A DNA stretch of 64,000 bases from Streptomyces nitrosporeus (GTDB taxonomy: Bacteria > Actinomycetota > Actinomycetes > Streptomycetales > Streptomycetaceae), in the NCBI RefSeq assembly GCF_008704555.1, contig NZ_CP023702.1, forward strand, positions 1,426,001 through 1,490,000. Reading direction: 5' to 3'. This document shows, piece by piece, positions 16,413 through 24,702 of the stretch; within the stretch, counting starts at the first letter, position 1; each line of letters opens with the position of its first letter. The notes beneath the pieces were generated by a model that saw nothing but the letters and a program-made list of their open reading frames with translations, was not told where the DNA came from and made no database searches. Made by a program: the position numbers and the translations under genes.

Positions 16413-17075
16413 ATGACGACCGCCGCTTTCGACGGGTCGCAGACCCACGACTGGATACGCCGCTTCGCCGAATCGGTGTACGCGACCGAGGCCGAGCTGA
16501 CCGAGCTCGACCAGCGGGCCGGTGACGGCGACTTCGGGAACAATCTCGCCGCTGGGGTCCGGGCCGCCGGGCTGCTGCTCGACGGGACGGACCGGACGGC
16601 CGGGCCCGCGAAGACCCTGGGGGCCGTGGCCACCGCCTTCCTCGACGAGATCGGGGGGACCAGCGGCCCCTTGTTCGGTCTGCTGTTCCAGGCCCTGAGC
16701 CGGGCCGCCGGCTCCGGTCCGGAACTGACGACGGCCGCGCTCGCCGAGGGCACCGCCCAGGGCCTGGCCGCCATCCGCCGTGTGGGTGATGCCTCGCCCG
16801 GGGACAAAACGCTGGTCGACGCACTGGCTCCGGCCGCCGACGCCTTGCGGGCGGGTGCGGGGGCTCCGCCGGAGGAGGCTCTGGCCGCCGCCGCGGAGGG
16901 CGCGTGGCGGGGGGTGCGGGACACCGCCTCCCTGACGGCCCGCATGGGCCGGGCGAGCTATCTGGGTGAGCGGGCGACGGGGATCCCGGACCCCGGGGCG
17001 GTGGGTGTCGCCCTGTTCTTCGCCTCCGCGGCCGGACCCGTGCGCACCCTGAAGCCCCACCTGCCCCCGGAGTGA
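16413..17075 (+). CDS. dhaL: Dihydroxyacetone kinase subunit DhaL
   Basis: A 220-residue DhaL subunit, which carries the nucleotide/phosphoryl group used to phosphorylate dihydroxyacetone. The Mg-ADP loop appears as AGDGDFGNNLAAG with Asp38 and Asp40, followed by GGTSGPLFG and GDKTLVDAL family motifs. A GGAGG site precedes the ATG. In PTS-dependent systems a third subunit DhaM rephosphorylates DhaL-bound ADP; no dhaM is present next to the pair here, the downstream gene being an opposite-strand HAD phosphatase. Confidence 0.92.
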   Translation: MTTAAFDGSQTHDWIRRFAESVYATEAELTELDQRAGDGDFGNNLAAGVRAAGLLLDGTDRTAGPAKTLGAVATAFLDEIGGTSGPLFGLLFQALSRAAGSGPELTTAALAEGTAQGLAAIRRVGDASPGDKTLVDALAPAADALRAGAGAPPEEALAAAAEGAWRGVRDTASLTARMGRASYLGERATGIPDPGAVGVALFFASAAGPVRTLKPHLPPE

Positions 17076-17097
17076 CCGGGGCGGCGTCCCGCCCCGG
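17076..17097. terminator. Hairpin after dhaL
   Basis: CCGGGGCGG (17076-17084) and CCGCCCCGG (17089-17097) form a 9-bp stem with a 4-nt loop directly after the dhaL stop, between convergent genes. Confidence 0.55.
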
Positions 17098-17138
17098 CCC
17101 CCGCGCCGCTCCGGGCCCCGGCCGGCCCGCCGCCCGCT

Positions 17139-17819
17139 CTACGCGCCGATCCGGCTACGGGCCCACGACATCAGTTCGCGGTCGGCGAGGCTCGTGACCC
17201 ACAGGTCCGCCTCTTCCGAATCCGGGCCGGGCGGGCAGGGACCGAGCCCGATGACGCGAAGGCCCGCGCGGCGGGCCGACACCATCCCCGTGAGCGAGTC
17301 CTCCACCGCCAGGCACTCCTCGGGCGGCACGCCGCAGAGACGGGCGGCCACTCTGTAGACGTCGGGCTCCGGCTTCGGCCGTACGCCCTCGCCGGCGACC
17401 ACGACATGGCCGAAGCAGCTGAGGAGTCCGGCCCGGTCGAGGCATGTCTCCACCATCTCCCGCGGGCAGTTGCTCGCCACCGCCAGGGGCCGGTGGCGGG
17501 CCGCCAGCCGCACCAGCGCGGCGGCTCCGGGCATGGTGACGGGGTCCTGGTCGACCAGTGCGGTGAAGGTGTCCAGCAGCGTGTCGGTGATGTCGTCCAC
17601 GAGGTCCGGCTTCCCGGTCTCCTCGGCCATGAGCGCGCCGCACTCGGTGTAGTGGACGCCCTTGGCGCGGTCGGCGAACCCCGGGGGCGGCTTGAGGCCG
17701 AACTCCCTGAAGGTGATGTTCCGGGCGTCCTGCCAGTGCCGTTCCGTGTCCATCAGGGTTCCGTCACAGTCGAAGACGATGGCGGAGGGGGACCAGGAAA
17801 GGATGGGATGAGCTGTCAT
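17139..17819 (-). CDS. HAD-superfamily phosphatase (beta-phosphoglucomutase-like)
   Basis: A 226-residue HAD hydrolase. The N-terminal catalytic motif is FDCDGTLMDTE with nucleophile Asp17 and acid/base Asp19. Motif II is the ASNCPREM segment, the motif III lysine is in RPKPEPDVY, and motif IV is VEDSLTGM. The alpha-helical cap after motif I is of the beta-phosphoglucomutase/phosphonatase-like C1 type. The start at 17819 places motif I at the usual position; an in-frame start 41 codons upstream would add an unlikely Arg/Pro-rich tail. It converges on dhaKL, so a role with sugar phosphates is conceivable but only by position. Confidence 0.87.
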   Translation of the reverse strand: MTAHPILSWSPSAIVFDCDGTLMDTERHWQDARNITFREFGLKPPPGFADRAKGVHYTECGALMAEETGKPDLVDDITDTLLDTFTALVDQDPVTMPGAAALVRLAARHRPLAVASNCPREMVETCLDRAGLLSCFGHVVVAGEGVRPKPEPDVYRVAARLCGVPPEECLAVEDSLTGMVSARRAGLRVIGLGPCPPGPDSEEADLWVTSLADRELMSWARSRIGA

Positions 17820-18381
17820 GTGATCGCCGTTCTCGGGAGCTGCGCCGGCCGGTCGGGCACGGACGCGGGCGGGCCTGGGTGTGGGTGAGCCACTCGCGGA
17901 AATGAGCGGGAACGCGCGATGTCGCACGGCTGCCGCGACCACACGGACCTGGCTGTACGCACCGTGGGCGCGCCGTGGCGGACACGGTCCGCCACTTCGG
18001 CCGAGCCGAAAACATCGTGGCCGTTACGTTAATTCCGTTCCCCGGATTTCCGCAATCACCAATTCGAGTGCATGAAAACGAACCGGCCGACGGCGGCCGG
18101 CCCTCACGCCCCATCCGGAGAAAGAGATCCCGTCGGCCGCATTCTGGAGAACACGCCTGGTGAGCGCCGCGCCCCGGTCCGCCGCGGCTCCGCTCCGGAC
18201 AAAATCCCCGCCTTCTTCCGAAACGATTCTTCCCGGCAGGGGCATCGGCCGGGAAGAACCATCCGCACACCCGCACGGTCGATGAATAATAAGATCTTCG
18301 CGCGATGCGATCGGCCCCCGCGACGGAAGGCCCGGGTCCCCCGTCGCAGTATTAGCACATTTGAGCGAAGGTGGAACTGAA
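17820..18381. promoter_or_regulatory. 562-base control region of the ScbR-like gene
   Basis: Non-coding and less GC-rich than its surroundings. It holds an 11-bp inverted repeat TTCTTCCCGGC / GCCGGGAAGAA (18227-18237 and 18248-18258, 10-nt loop) and a second dyad GCGACGG / CCGTCGC (18320-18326 and 18341-18347). Both precede the regulator start and are candidates for autoregulation or for input from other regulators. Confidence 0.4.
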
Positions 18382-19035
18382 GTGCAGGACAGGGCGCGCG
18401 CAACCCGCAAAATGCTCCTGGAATCGGCAGCACATCTATTTGTCGAACGCGGATATACGGGAACGAGTGTCAATGACATAAGTGATCACTCGGGGAAAAC
18501 CAGCGGGGCGATCTATTTCCATTACTCGAGCAAGGAGAAGCTGGCATTGGCGGTGGTCCGCGAGCAGTTCGCCACCTGGCCGCAGCTCACGGCCCGCTAC
18601 GCCGCACCGGACGTCCCGCCCCTGGAGAAGCTGGTCGCCCTCAGTTTCGAGGTCGCGCGGTCCCTCAGCGAGGACGTCGTGGCACGCGCGGGCGCACGGC
18701 TCTGGGCGGAGCGCCGCACGATCGAGGCCGCCGTACCCACCCCGTTCGACGCCTGGGCGCGGGCCACGACCCGCCTTCTCGTCCAGGCCCGCAGGAGGGG
18801 CGAGCTCGCCGAGGGGATCGAGCCGTCGGCGACGGCGGTGACGCTCGTGTGCGCGTTCTTCGGGCTGTGCACCCTGGCCGACGAGATGCCGGGCGCACCG
18901 GGCTGGGGCGACCGGCTGGACCAGTGGTGGCTCCTGACGCTCACCTCGTTGCAGGCCACGCCGGAACCGGCCGCCCTGCTCGCCCGGGCCCGGGTCCCCG
19001 CACGGCCGAAGGAGCCGGTCCCGTGCCCCATCTGA
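18382..19035 (+). CDS. TetR-family regulator, ScbR/ArpA (butyrolactone receptor)-like
   Basis: A 217-residue TetR protein closest in look to gamma-butyrolactone receptors. The N-terminus (RARATRKMLLESAAHLFVE then SVNDISDHSGKTSGAIYFHYSSKEKLALAVV) matches the ScbR/ArpA pattern, and the C-terminal part has the VARSLSEDVVARAGARLWAE and FGLCTLADEM blocks. GTG 18382 is preferred because GAAGGTGG lies just upstream; TTG 18361 is the alternative. Its first 150 bases are distinctly AT-richer than neighbouring genes. No butyrolactone synthase (AfsA/ScbA) is nearby, so it may be a pseudo-receptor. Confidence 0.78.
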   Translation: MQDRARATRKMLLESAAHLFVERGYTGTSVNDISDHSGKTSGAIYFHYSSKEKLALAVVREQFATWPQLTARYAAPDVPPLEKLVALSFEVARSLSEDVVARAGARLWAERRTIEAAVPTPFDAWARATTRLLVQARRRGELAEGIEPSATAVTLVCAFFGLCTLADEMPGAPGWGDRLDQWWLLTLTSLQATPEPAALLARARVPARPKEPVPCPI

Positions 19036-19071
19036 GGGGACTCCCGGGCGGCCACCGGACGGGGCGCGCCC

Positions 19072-19125
19072 GGGGACCCGGCCCGCGTTCGGGAGCCCGG
19101 CCCGCCCCCCGGGGACCCGGCCCGC
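19072..19125. repeat. Three tandem copies of a 15-base repeat
   Basis: GGGGACCCGGCCCGC (19072-19086), GGGAGCCCGGCCCGC (19091-19105) and GGGGACCCGGCCCGC (19111-19125), spaced 19 and 20 bases start to start, between the ScbR-like gene and terD. Confidence 0.7.
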
Positions 19126-19133
19126 AACAAACT

Positions 19134-19149
19134 TCTACAGTGATGTAGA
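19134..19149. promoter_or_regulatory. Dyad upstream of terD
   Basis: TCTACA-GTGA-TGTAGA, a perfect 6+6 inverted repeat in a short AT-rich patch 76 bases before the terD start. The TACA...TGTA core resembles operators of BlaI/CopY-type or other dimeric repressors; the regulator is unknown. Confidence 0.4.
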
Positions 19150-19224
19150 TTTTTGACTCCGCAACGCGCGGGCGGGCCCCGGCGCCCGCCCGCGGCACAG
19201 AAGCGGTACAGGAAGGGATGCGAC

Positions 19225-19800
19225 ATGGGTGTGAGCCTCGCCAAGGGCGGCAACGTCTCTCTCAGCAAGGAGGCGCCCGGCCTGACCGCCGTCGTGGTCG
19301 GCCTGGGCTGGGACGTGCGGACGACCACCGGCAACGACTACGACCTGGACGCCAGCGCTCTGCTGCTGGACGACACCGGCAAGGTCGTGTCGGACCGGCA
19401 CTTCGTCTTCTACAACAACCTCACCAGCCCGGACGGCTCGGTCCAGCACACCGGTGACAACCTCACCGGTGAGGGCGAGGGCGACGACGAGAGCGTCAAG
19501 GTCGATCTGGCGGCCGTACCCGCCGGCGTCACGAAGATCGTCTTTCCTGTGTCCATTCATGACGCGGAGAACCGGGGCCAGAGCTTCGGCCAGGTCCGCA
19601 ACGCCTTCATCCGCGTCGTCAACCAGGCGGACAACGTGGAGATCGCGCGTTACGACCTGTCCGAGGACGCCGCCACCGAGACGGCGATGGTCTTCGGCGA
19701 GCTGTACCGGCACGGCGCGGAGTGGAAGTTCCGTGCCGTGGGCCAGGGTTACGCCAGCGGACTGGCCGGCATCGCCGCCGACTTCGGCGTACACGTCTGA
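19225..19800 (+). CDS. terD: TerD-family protein
   Basis: A 191-residue single-domain TerD protein. The opening [19 protein letters not shown], then [19 protein letters not shown] and the calcium-binding acidic stretch [14 protein letters not shown] are all diagnostic. Near the C-terminus is [20 protein letters not shown]. TerD proteins bind calcium and are linked to tellurite and general stress tolerance and, in Streptomyces, to development. A GGAAGGGA site precedes the ATG at 19225. It appears alone rather than in a ter gene cluster. Confidence 0.93.
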   Translation: MGVSLAKGGNVSLSKEAPGLTAVVVGLGWDVRTTTGNDYDLDASALLLDDTGKVVSDRHFVFYNNLTSPDGSVQHTGDNLTGEGEGDDESVKVDLAAVPAGVTKIVFPVSIHDAENRGQSFGQVRNAFIRVVNQADNVEIARYDLSEDAATETAMVFGELYRHGAEWKFRAVGQGYASGLAGIAADFGVHV

Positions 19801-19846
19801 CGTCCGGCACGGGAAGGCGCACGGTCCGGCGGGCGGAGGACCGGGA

Positions 19847-19888
19847 CGCCCGGCCCGCCCGCACCGGCCGGTGCGGGCGGGCCGGGCG
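19847..19888. terminator. Perfect 42-base palindrome between convergent terD and lipase genes
   Basis: Two 21-base arms (19847-19867 and 19868-19888) are exact reverse complements with no spacer, so the loop must form from central bases. The position between two convergent stops indicates a bidirectional terminator. Confidence 0.8.
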
Positions 19889-19912
19889 CGTGAGCGGGTA
19901 CGCGCCGGTGGA

Positions 19913-20785
19913 TCAGCCGATCCCGAGGGTGCTCATGGTGTGCTCCGCCATGCGCCGCTCCCCCAGGGCGTTGGGGTGGACGGGGACGACGCTCGTACCG
20001 AAGAGGAGCGGCTCGATCCACCGGGTGCCGGACGCCTTGCAGGCGTCGTGCCCCTCGGACTCCTTCGCGAAGTCGACGTACGCGGCGCCCGTCTCCTGGG
20101 CGGCGCGCCGGACCGCGGAGTTGAGCCGTTCCTGGATGCCGCGCAGATAGGGGACATCGCCCGCGGCGACCGGCAGTTTCGCGAAACAGGACGGGTCCGC
20201 GGTCGCCGGGGTGATCCACGGGTAGCCCAGGGCCGCCACCCGCGCGCCGGGCGCCTTGGCCCGGATGCCCTCCAGGGCCGCCACCAGCGCCGGGTAGGTG
20301 TTCCGCTCGATCTGGTCCTCGAAGTGGGTGCCGTTCTCGTCCTTGCAGGGGCTGCCCTTCCCGCCGCTCAGCAGACCGGCGGTGGCACAGGCCGTGAGCG
20401 CGTTGATGAAGGTGCCGTTGTCGTTGCCGCCGATGGTCAGCGTCACCAGATCCGTGTCCGCGCCGACGGCGTCCAGCTGCGGGGCCACTCCGGGGTACTG
20501 GGACTGGGTGAAGTGCTTGGTCTCGGCGGCCCCGCAGGTCACGTCCGTGAGGTCGGCGCCGGTCCTGGAGGCGATGACATGGGGGTAGTTCACCGTGGAG
20601 CGCAGGCACAGCAGGTTGCTGAGGTCCACCGGCAGGACGCCCGAACCCGCGCTGTAACTGTCGCCCAGAGCGACGTAGTCCAACGGGGCGGCGGTCTGCG
20701 CGACGGCTCCGCCGGCGCTGAGCGCGAGCGCCCCGGCGACAGCTGTTGTCACGGTCATGACACGACGGAAGGCCGGCTTCGGCAT
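19913..20785 (-). CDS. Secreted SGNH/GDSL-family lipase or esterase
   Basis: A 290-residue secreted SGNH hydrolase. The N-terminus (MPKPAFRR then a hydrophobic AVAGALALSAGGAVAQTA) is a Sec-type signal peptide with likely cleavage after AQTA. Block I follows at once as YVALGDSYSAGSG, with nucleophile Ser in GDSYS. Block III appears as TIGGNDNGTF, and the C-terminal catalytic pair lies in the VHPNALGERRMAEH region. Several cysteines suggest disulfides, as in Streptomyces extracellular GDSL lipases. It should cleave acyl esters outside the cell. Confidence 0.87.
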   Translation of the reverse strand: MPKPAFRRVMTVTTAVAGALALSAGGAVAQTAAPLDYVALGDSYSAGSGVLPVDLSNLLCLRSTVNYPHVIASRTGADLTDVTCGAAETKHFTQSQYPGVAPQLDAVGADTDLVTLTIGGNDNGTFINALTACATAGLLSGGKGSPCKDENGTHFEDQIERNTYPALVAALEGIRAKAPGARVAALGYPWITPATADPSCFAKLPVAAGDVPYLRGIQERLNSAVRRAAQETGAAYVDFAKESEGHDACKASGTRWIEPLLFGTSVVPVHPNALGERRMAEHTMSTLGIG

Positions 20786-21355
20786 CTGCTCTCGATTCTC
20801 GGGTGAGGGGCTTCCCGGGTGAGGGGGGCGGGCGAGCGGGGACCACTCGCCCGGTACGGGATCCCGGCGGTCCGGCACGGGGCCGCCGGCGGCGAGGACA
20901 GGGCGAGAACGTCCGACGCCGACGGCCGCCCGGCTCCGGACAGCCGCTACCAATCGGTTCTACCGATAGGTAATGTGCAGCGGCCGGGACCGCACGTCAA
21001 CGCCGCTGACACAACTTCCCGCGACACGGGCGGAACACCCTCCGCCCCGCACCGCGCCCACCCCTGCCGACGGGGCCTCGCACCTCCGCCCCCTCCGCAT
21101 GTCGAAGCGCTTCAACACACCGACCGCCGGGGTCGTCCGGATCCGTGCCGAACCGCAGGGCCGTAACGGCTCACCCCGCACCCATGCCTCCCTTTTCACG
21201 GTATCGGCACGCCCTCTCCGAGGTTTTTCCGATCTCCGCCGACGGCATCCGTTGACAGCCCCCCACCGGGGTGCGATCTTCGAAGCGCTTCGATGATCGG
21301 TCGGTCCCTGAGCGGCCCGGCCGCCCGTGGTCCGGCCCCACTCCCGAGGACAGAC
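20786..21355. promoter_or_regulatory. 570-base region with GH43 promoter and two LacI-type operators
   Basis: Upstream of the GH43 gene are TTGACA (21252-21257) and GATCTT (21275-21280), a -35/-10 pair with a 17-base gap. The palindrome TCGAAGCGCTTCGA at 21280-21293 overlaps the start-site region. A second copy of its GAAGCGCTTC core is at 21104-21113. This core is the common binding site of Streptomyces LacI-family sugar repressors. No regulator gene is adjacent. Confidence 0.7.
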
Positions 21356-22900
21356 ATGGCGTTCTTCGACAATCCGGTGATCCCCGGCTTCAGTCCGGAC
21401 CCGAGCATCTGCCGGGCGGGCGACGACTACTACGTGGCGACGTCCAGCTTCGAGTACGTGCCCGGGGTGCCCCTGTGGCACAGCCGCGACCTGGTGCACT
21501 GGAGGCTGATCGGCCATGCGCTGGGCCGGCCCTCCCAGTTGGAGCTGCACGAGACCGTTCCCGCCTCGTGCGGGGTGTACGCGCCCACGCTCCGGTACCA
21601 CGACGGGCGGTTCTGGATGATCACGACCGTCGTCGGGGAGACCGGCACCGTGCTGGTGACCGCCGACGACCCGGCGGGCCCGTGGTCGGATCCGGTGCCG
21701 GTCGGTGTGCCCGGTATCGATCCCGACCTGGCGTGGGACGAGGAGGGGAACTGCTGGTGCGTGTTCTCCGACGGGGGCATACGCGGGGTGCGCATCGATC
21801 CGGTGACGGGCGGACTGCTGGGCGAGCAGGTGGCGTTGTGGTCGGGCAGCGGCCTGCAGTACCCGGAGGGGCCGCACCTGTACCGGATCGGCGACTGGTG
21901 GTACCTGCTGCTGTCGGAGGGGGGTACGGAACGCGGGCACGCGATGTCGGTGGCGCGGGCCCGCTCCCTGACGGGACCGTACGAGCCGCACCCGGACAAT
22001 CCCGTACTGTCCCACCGCAGCACGGACCACCCGGTGCAGAACACCGGCCACGGCGATCTGGTCGAGGCGGGGGACGGCACCTGGTGGATGGTGCTGCTGG
22101 GCACCCGGCCCCGGGGCGACACCCCGAAGTTCCACGGCATGGGCCGGGAGACCTTCCTGGTGCCGGTGCGCTGGGAGGACGGGTGGCCGTTGCCCGGCCC
22201 GCTGGAACTCCGCTCCCCCGCACCGGAGTTGCCGCCCCATCCGTGGCCGGCGGAATCCGGGCTGGACGACTTCGACTCCCCCACGCCGGCGCCCTGCTGG
22301 GTGACGCTCCGGCGGCAGGACCCGGACGCCGTCCGGCTCGGCGAGCGGCCCGGCCATCTGGTGCTGCACGCCCGCGCGGACAGTCTCGACCGGCCCGGCG
22401 CCCTGTTCGTGGGGCGGCGCCAGCGCGACCCCGACTGCGTCGCGCGTACCCGGGTGGAGGCGGCCGGACCGGACACCGGCGGGATCGTGGTCCGGCTCGA
22501 CGAGGCGCACCACTACCGGGTGGAGGTGACGGGTGAGGGCGCGGTCCGCGCCGTCGCCCGCATCGGCCCGCTGACCGGCACCGTCGCCGAACGGGCCCTG
22601 CCGCCCGGTCCGGTGACCCTGCGGATCGACGTCACGACCGCCGTGGACCTGCCGCCGACGGTCACCGTCCGGGGCGCGGACCCGGACGCCGACGCCCTCG
22701 CGGCCGGACTGCGCATCGGCGCCCCCGACACCCTCCGCCTGGGGTACGAGACGGCCGACGGCTCCTTCGAGGTCCTGGCCGAACTCGACGGCCGCTACCT
22801 CACCACGGAGGTCGCGGGCGGCTTCACGGGGCGTGTCATCGGTATGTACGCCACGTACGGTGCCCCGGCCTTCGACTGGTTCGAGCTGCGGCCGGCCTGA
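21356..22900 (+). CDS. Glycoside hydrolase family 43 protein (xylosidase/arabinofuranosidase)
   Basis: A 514-residue intracellular-looking GH43 enzyme (no signal peptide) of the XynB type, releasing xylose or arabinose from oligosaccharides. The five-bladed propeller begins at once with NPVIPGFSPDPSICR, giving the catalytic base Asp15. Asp122 in GIDPDLAW fits the pKa-modulating residue, and Glu171 in QYPEGPHLYR the general acid. The C-terminal 200 residues form the usual beta-sandwich domain, ending in GAPAFDWFEL. Start ATG 21356 has GAGGAC upstream. LacI-type operators in the promoter imply induction by a sugar. Confidence 0.88.
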   Translation: MAFFDNPVIPGFSPDPSICRAGDDYYVATSSFEYVPGVPLWHSRDLVHWRLIGHALGRPSQLELHETVPASCGVYAPTLRYHDGRFWMITTVVGETGTVLVTADDPAGPWSDPVPVGVPGIDPDLAWDEEGNCWCVFSDGGIRGVRIDPVTGGLLGEQVALWSGSGLQYPEGPHLYRIGDWWYLLLSEGGTERGHAMSVARARSLTGPYEPHPDNPVLSHRSTDHPVQNTGHGDLVEAGDGTWWMVLLGTRPRGDTPKFHGMGRETFLVPVRWEDGWPLPGPLELRSPAPELPPHPWPAESGLDDFDSPTPAPCWVTLRRQDPDAVRLGERPGHLVLHARADSLDRPGALFVGRRQRDPDCVARTRVEAAGPDTGGIVVRLDEAHHYRVEVTGEGAVRAVARIGPLTGTVAERALPPGPVTLRIDVTTAVDLPPTVTVRGADPDADALAAGLRIGAPDTLRLGYETADGSFEVLAELDGRYLTTEVAGGFTGRVIGMYATYGAPAFDWFELRPA

Positions 22901-22978
22901 GGGACTCCGGGTCACGGCGGGTGCGGGACGGGTGCCCGGCCGGGTTCCCGGCCCGCGCCTCTCCGCCGGTGGGCCGGG

Positions 22979-23524
22979 TCAGGCGGGGGAACCGGGCGCG
23001 GAGGGCCGCGGGGCGCGGTCCCGGGCGGCGACGGCCTCGGCGACCCCGCGGATCGCGTCACGGATCAGGTCGCCGTAGGGGCCCGCGGGGAGGTGGGGGG
23101 CGTGGGCCCCGGCCGCCCGGATGTGCTCGGCCGCGGCTTCGAAGGAGCCGAGCCTGCGGTAGTTGTCTGCGAGGTTGAGGTGGAGGGAGGGGTAGAAGCC
23201 GGCGACGGTCAGGTCCGCCTGATGGTCCCGGACCCGCTGTCCGGTCATCGCGTCGGCGGCGTCGAGTGCCCGGACGTCCCAGGCCAGCGCCTGGGTGGGA
23301 TCCTCGTGGAGGTCCGCGAGGTGGTGCGCCAGGGTACAGCGGTGCAGCGGGTCGCCGGTGACGCCGGTCGCGGACCACAGCTCCAGGAGCTCTCGGCGCG
23401 CGGAAGCGGTGTTGCCCGCCCTGCCTTCGGTGACGGCCCTGCCGATGGCCTCCATCATCGGATCGGGGGCGGTGCTCGGGGCGGGGTCCGGGGCGGTGCT
23501 CGGGGCGGTGCTCGGGGCAGTCAC
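22979..23524 (-). CDS. Small tetratricopeptide-like protein of unknown function
   Basis: A 181-residue cytoplasmic protein with GTG start. The first 21 residues are a Thr-Ala-Pro-Ser repeat encoded by a 12-base DNA repeat. A Met at residue 22 or 23 (MMEAIGRAV) may be the true start. The rest is alpha-helical with TPR-like segments: ALAWDVRALDAADAM, LHLNLADNYRRLGSFEAAAEHIRAA, and a final LIRDAIRGVAEAVAARD. Similar small TPR-like proteins are common in Streptomyces, but no biochemical role can be given. Confidence 0.6.
   Translation of the reverse strand: MTAPSTAPSTAPDPAPSTAPDPMMEAIGRAVTEGRAGNTASARRELLELWSATGVTGDPLHRCTLAHHLADLHEDPTQALAWDVRALDAADAMTGQRVRDHQADLTVAGFYPSLHLNLADNYRRLGSFEAAAEHIRAAGAHAPHLPAGPYGDLIRDAIRGVAEAVAARDRAPRPSAPGSPA
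23465..23519. repeat. 12-base tandem repeat in the 5' end of the TPR-like gene
   Basis: GGGGCGGTGCTC-like units recur four to five times, encoding the (S/P)TAP-type N-terminal repeat on the minus strand. Such a tract is prone to length change by slippage. Confidence 0.6.
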
Positions 23525-23625
23525 GGTGTGTCCGTTCGTCGTCGTGTCGTTCGCGTGCGTCCGTCGTCCGGAAGCACCGGGCGGGGGCGCCGGTCGAGCG
23601 GGGTGGGGACGGGCAGGGGTGCCGG

Positions 23626-24696
23626 TCAGGCGGTGGGGCCGGGCTCGACGGGCATGGCCAGGGTGGTGAGGTCGCCGCGGTCGGCGGAGCGGATCGTGAC
23701 GGGCCGGTCGTGCCCCCTGAGGTCGAGCATCACGTCGGGGCCGATCGCGGTGCTCACGGCGGGGTGGAGCGTGGTCAGCTCGAACCGGATGACGAGGTGC
23801 TGTCCTGTCACCACGGCCGGCAGCGGGGTGCCGGGGTACTCGCCGTCCACCGGTCCGACGCTCATGGCGCGGTCGGTGACGTGCAGCGCGAGGCGCTCGC
23901 CGGGGTGTTCCTCCAGGGCCCGCAGGAACGGTTCCTTCGCGACCGTCACGCGGGTGGTGGCCTCGGCGAGCGACGCGAGCACCAGCCGGTGGTCGGGGAA
24001 GTCCCCGGTCAGCAGGCGGCAGTACCGGTCCTCGCGTCCGGCCGGGCGGAGCCTGAGCCCGTGGGCCGACGCCTCAATCCGCACCAGGGCGCCGCGGCGG
24101 ATCTCGGCGGCGGCCGCCCTCAGTTCGTCCCCGTCGACGGTGCCCGCCCAGGTCCGCGCCGGCGGCTCGTGCGGCACCAGGGTCCGGGTGGAGAGCCGGT
24201 AGCGGTCGGTCGCGGTCAGCGTGACCGCCTCGGGGGTCACCTCGACGCGCAGGCCGGCGAGCACCGGCAGGCCCGGTTCGTGGGTGGTCGCCGTCAGGAC
24301 CTGCTCGACCGCCGCCGCCAGTACGGGGCCCTTCAGCGCCACGACCGGAAGGCCCGGCGCGCCGCCGAGCGCGGTCCTGACGGCCGCGGCCGTCCGCCGT
24401 GCCGCCGCCGCGTCCTCCATGAGCTTCGCGACGTGTTCGTCGAGCAGCCGGGCCGCCTCCTCGGCCCCGCCGTCGAGAACCGCCTCGACGGTGGTGAGGG
24501 GCATGCCGGTCTCGCGGAGCCGGCGCAGCGTGGCCGCCCGCGCCACCTGGCCGTCGCCGTAGTAGCGGTAGCCGGAGGACTCGTCGACCTCGGCGGGCCG
24601 CAGCAGCCCCGAGTCGGCGTAGAAGCGCAGGGCGCTGGGGGTCAGGCCGCTGCGGCGGGCGAAGGCCCCGATCGGCATCAGTTCGGAATTCGGCAC
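23626..24696 (-). CDS. MerR-family regulator fused to DNA polymerase sliding-clamp-like domains
   Basis: A 356-residue protein with an unusual domain order. Residues about 6-75 are a MerR winged helix (IGAFARRSGLTPSALRFYADSGLL, then SSGYRYYGDGQVARAATLRRL), and about 76-112 are the MerR-type dimerisation helix. The remaining 240 residues look like two domains of the DnaN beta clamp: LAGLRVEVTPEAVTLTATDR, the diagnostic DRYRLSTRTLV, LLTGDFPDHRLVL and a C-terminal DVMLDLRGHDRPVTIRS. A GTG start at 24696 fits a leaderless transcript from the promoter directly upstream; ATG 24678 is the alternative. It is divergent from crtE, so it may control carotenoid genes, but that is inference. Confidence 0.82.
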   Translation of the reverse strand: MPNSELMPIGAFARRSGLTPSALRFYADSGLLRPAEVDESSGYRYYGDGQVARAATLRRLRETGMPLTTVEAVLDGGAEEAARLLDEHVAKLMEDAAAARRTAAAVRTALGGAPGLPVVALKGPVLAAAVEQVLTATTHEPGLPVLAGLRVEVTPEAVTLTATDRYRLSTRTLVPHEPPARTWAGTVDGDELRAAAAEIRRGALVRIEASAHGLRLRPAGREDRYCRLLTGDFPDHRLVLASLAEATTRVTVAKEPFLRALEEHPGERLALHVTDRAMSVGPVDGEYPGTPLPAVVTGQHLVIRFELTTLHPAVSTAIGPDVMLDLRGHDRPVTIRSADRGDLTTLAMPVEPGPTA

Positions 24697-24702
24697 CCCG
24701 CC

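Noticed and set aside
18382..19035. A gamma-butyrolactone signalling cluster
   Set aside because: Only the ScbR-like regulator is present; no AfsA/ScbA synthase or reductase gene is within the window.
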